NCBI RefSeq assembly: GCF_028009165.1
Contig: NC_079244.1
Span: 4,792,709-4,856,708, forward strand
Source: Akanthomyces muscarius
Taxonomy: Eukaryota > Ascomycota > Sordariomycetes > Hypocreales > Cordycipitaceae
Length of the DNA stretch: 64,000 nucleotides
Direction: 5' to 3'
A program made the position numbers and the translations under genes. The notes below the pieces were generated by a model. It did not search any database, was not told the DNA's origin, and saw only the letters and a program-made list of their open reading frames with translations. This document shows positions 62,237-64,000 of this stretch, in pieces. The first letter of the stretch is position 1. Every line of letters starts with the position of its first letter.

Positions 62237-64000
62237 GAATTCCTCTTTTGTTCGCGTTCCTTCTTTCGTAATTGTCGGTGGTAATCTTCCGATTGTTCGG
62301 AGCTTGGGCAGCGTTCTGTTTGCTTGCCGGCTATGTTGATCGAACTCGGACTAGGCGAGTTTCTCGTCATTACACGGTTTCCTCCATCCTCATAACGTGA
62401 GGTCATGGCTCGGATAGTGTATGCGTTTTCGTCCTCAACATAGTAAGTTGCGTCGTCGTTCTTCTTGAGAAGCAACGTGTTGGAGGTTCTTCTCCAAATT
62501 TTCCAGTGTCGGAGGTCTGTCTCCAAAAAGGGTCCTTGGCCCGTGTGCTGTGGCTTGGGGAACCATCTGTATTCAAGTTTCTTCCAGAGGTGTCTCTGGC
62601 ATCCGTGGTGTGGGCAAGAGGCCCATGAAATCATGGCGTGTTCCCTGTGTGATATGCTTACGACAGGGTTTCGTCGGATATAGGCGGTACTCATTCCGAT
62701 GGGTCGGTATAGTAATTCAACGAGCATCGCGGGATCTGTGATATCCGTGCCATGGATCACGACGGCTGTAGGTTCGGGGTCCCCTTCTTCCATTGATAGT
62801 GCACTGACGAGGTTGCTAGGTCCTTGAGGGTATGGAACACACGTGAAAGCGTCGGTCAGGTCGAGCCTGGTTGTATATGCTGGTGGCTGAGTGCCGTGTT
62901 CCCAATCTTCTTCCTCAGGTACCGGCTGGGTTCCGAAGTCCCAGTCTTCGTCCGAACTGGTGTCGTCTACTGAGCGGTGTTCGTCCGCTTCCAGGTATCG
63001 TTCAGTGTCAGAGACGTATTCTTCGCTGTTTGCCATACTAAGGTTTCGAGTAGGCAAATCTTCGCGGTTGGCCGCGTGGAGTTTTCGTCCTTCTCCAACG
63101 GGCTTCCATTGTTTCTTTTTGGGGGCGTGACATTTGTTCGCGAAATGTCCGGTCTTACCACAATTGTAGCAAGTCTTCCCCTTCTCTTTATGTGCGGCGT
63201 CAAGTTCCATTGGTCCGGCGTGGTGTCCATACGCAGTGGAGGTTCGTCGGTTTTTGCTTGTATTGGGTTTGTTGAACCTTGCATAGTTGTTAAATTTTCG
63301 TCCACCCGTCTTTTCTTGACGTCGTTCATAGAGTCGGTTGTCCGCTTTAATGACTGTCTCGATGAAAGTGTCGAGCAGCTCGGGTCGTTCTTCTCGGTAG
63401 ATGTCGTCTTTAACTTCTTCTTTGAGGCCTTGGTAGAAGATTTCGATCAAAGCTTCCTGTCCCCAGTTGAGCTTGGCCGCGATCCGTTTGAACTCTCTTG
63501 CATAGTGAGCGGCGGATCCGGTTTGTCGGAGACGAGTAAGCTGTCGAGTAGCTTCCTTATGTTCATCGGGGTTTCCGAAAGCACTAAGGAGTCGGTCCTC
63601 AAAGGTTTCGTAATCCGAAAAGACGTGGACAACGTCTGCACCGGCTTCAGCGCCGTGCTTTAGGTATGCCCGCAGCGTAGGCTCCCACCATTCCATTGCT
63701 TTTCCGGTCAAGAGGTTTCCGATGCAGAGGATTCTGTCCTCAGCAGTGTTGAGTGTTTTGTCATTGACTCGGAGGTAAGCCTGGGCTTGGGTGAGGAAGT
63801 TCCTCACATCTCCCTTGTAACCATCGAATGGTTCGGGTTTGGGAAACTTGGGTTTGTTTGCCTGGGCCCTTTCAGGCATCCCGGAGGCAGCAATTTGGTT
63901 CTCATGTTGTTCCATGGTTTCATGGAGGGCATTGGTACGAGAGAGAAGGCTTCGGTTCTGCTTCTCGAGCTCGGCAATCTTGGCCATGAGTTGCTGGATC
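62209..64000 (-). CDS. gag: Gag, unit 4, 5' end outside window
   Basis: Identical to unit 1 as far as visible. The first 14 codons or so lie beyond the right edge; the ATG visible at 63987 is the internal Met of the coiled coil. Confidence 0.9.
   Translation of the reverse strand, partial: IQQLMAKIAELEKQNRSLLSRTNALHETMEQHENQIAASGMPERAQANKPKFPKPEPFDGYKGDVRNFLTQAQAYLRVNDKTLNTAEDRILCIGNLLTGKAMEWWEPTLRAYLKHGAEAGADVVHVFSDYETFEDRLLSAFGNPDEHKEATRQLTRLRQTGSAAHYAREFKRIAAKLNWGQEALIEIFYQGLKEEVKDDIYREERPELLDTFIETVIKADNRLYERRQEKTGGRKFNNYARFNKPNTSKNRRTSTAYGHHAGPMELDAAHKEKGKTCYNCGKTGHFANKCHAPKKKQWKPVGEGRKLHAANREDLPTRNLSMANSEEYVSDTERYLEADEHRSVDDTSSDEDWDFGTQPVPEEEDWEHGTQPPAYTTRLDLTDAFTCVPYPQGPSNLVSALSMEEGDPEPTAVVIHGTDITDPAMLVELLYRPIGMSTAYIRRNPVVSISHREHAMISWASCPHHGCQRHLWKKLEYRWFPKPQHTGQGPFLETDLRHWKIWRRTSNTLLLKKNDDATYYVEDENAYTIRAMTSRYEDGGNRVMTRNSPSPSSINIAGKQTERCPSSEQSEDYHRQLRKKEREQKRNSGKDSRRCK

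Larger units (their letters stand above)
38896..64000 (-). mobile_element. Tandem array of a Ty3/gypsy chromovirus, period 6,299 bp
   Basis: Four units in the same orientation start at 38896, 45195, 51494 and 57793. Each consists of a 305-bp LTR and a 5,994-bp internal part, and neighbouring units share one LTR. The fourth unit is cut by the window edge; a fifth LTR would be expected near 64,092. Units were compared by eye and through their proteins and show no difference. Element order on the minus strand is LTR, primer site, gag, pol (protease, RT, RNase H, integrase, chromodomain), polypurine tract, LTR. The protein order puts it in Metaviridae-like Ty3/gypsy elements, and the C-terminal chromodomain in the chromoviruses. 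LTR-LTR recombination, insertion of one-LTR circles or rolling-circle products could give this layout, and so could an assembly artefact. Confidence 0.95.

Overview
The window reads as nuclear DNA of a filamentous ascomycete (Pezizomycotina, probably a sordariomycete; the order is not provable from the sequence). The reasons are short introns of about 55-250 nt with GT..AG ends and CTAAC/CTGAC branch sites, a fungal-only DASH kinetochore gene, a RHO4-type GTPase, a LaeA-like methyltransferase and a chromodomain-bearing Ty3/gypsy element.

Region 1 (1-26.3 kb) is gene-rich and looks like core genome. In order it holds: the 5' part of a secreted or membrane-type fungal protein (minus), an intron-containing tRNA-Leu(CAA) (minus), an aldo-keto reductase (plus), deoxyhypusine synthase (minus), a large double-SANT Snt1/NCoR-type corepressor (plus), the DASH subunit Dad1 (plus), the Rho4 GTPase (minus), a BTB/POZ protein (plus), elongin C (plus), a seven-exon SAM-dependent methyltransferase (plus), an NAD(P)H-dependent FMN reductase (minus) and the lariat-debranching enzyme Dbr1 (plus). 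Splice sites were worked out by hand. The intergenic spaces carry pyrimidine-rich leaders and long homopolymers (C23, G23, T17).

Region 2 (26.3-38.9 kb) is sparse and accessory-like: a possible relic of a STAND-type N-terminal domain, a GNAT acetyltransferase, an ankyrin protein, a TauD/TfdA dioxygenase, an unrecognised 224-aa gene and long stretches without recognisable genes. Its last 109 bases hold an open frame that runs straight into a transposon boundary.

Region 3 (38,896 to the window end) is a head-to-tail array of a Ty3/gypsy chromovirus, with three complete 6,299-bp units and a fourth cut by the window edge. Units share single 305-bp LTRs (LTR-internal-LTR-internal...). All proteins are identical between units and gag and pol are open. 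The element (minus strand) has Gag with a CCHC knuckle, a likely -1 frameshift signal (slippery heptamer, 5-nt spacer, hairpin), and Pol with protease, RT, RNase H, integrase and chromodomain. A 9-nt match suggests Tf1-like self-priming. Between pol and the 3' LTR, on the opposite strand, lies an ORF whose six cysteines fit a Zn2Cys6 (Gal4-type) cluster followed by a helical region. It is interrupted by one reading-frame break inside the cluster, identical in every copy. The array and this antisense gene are the most unusual content of the window.
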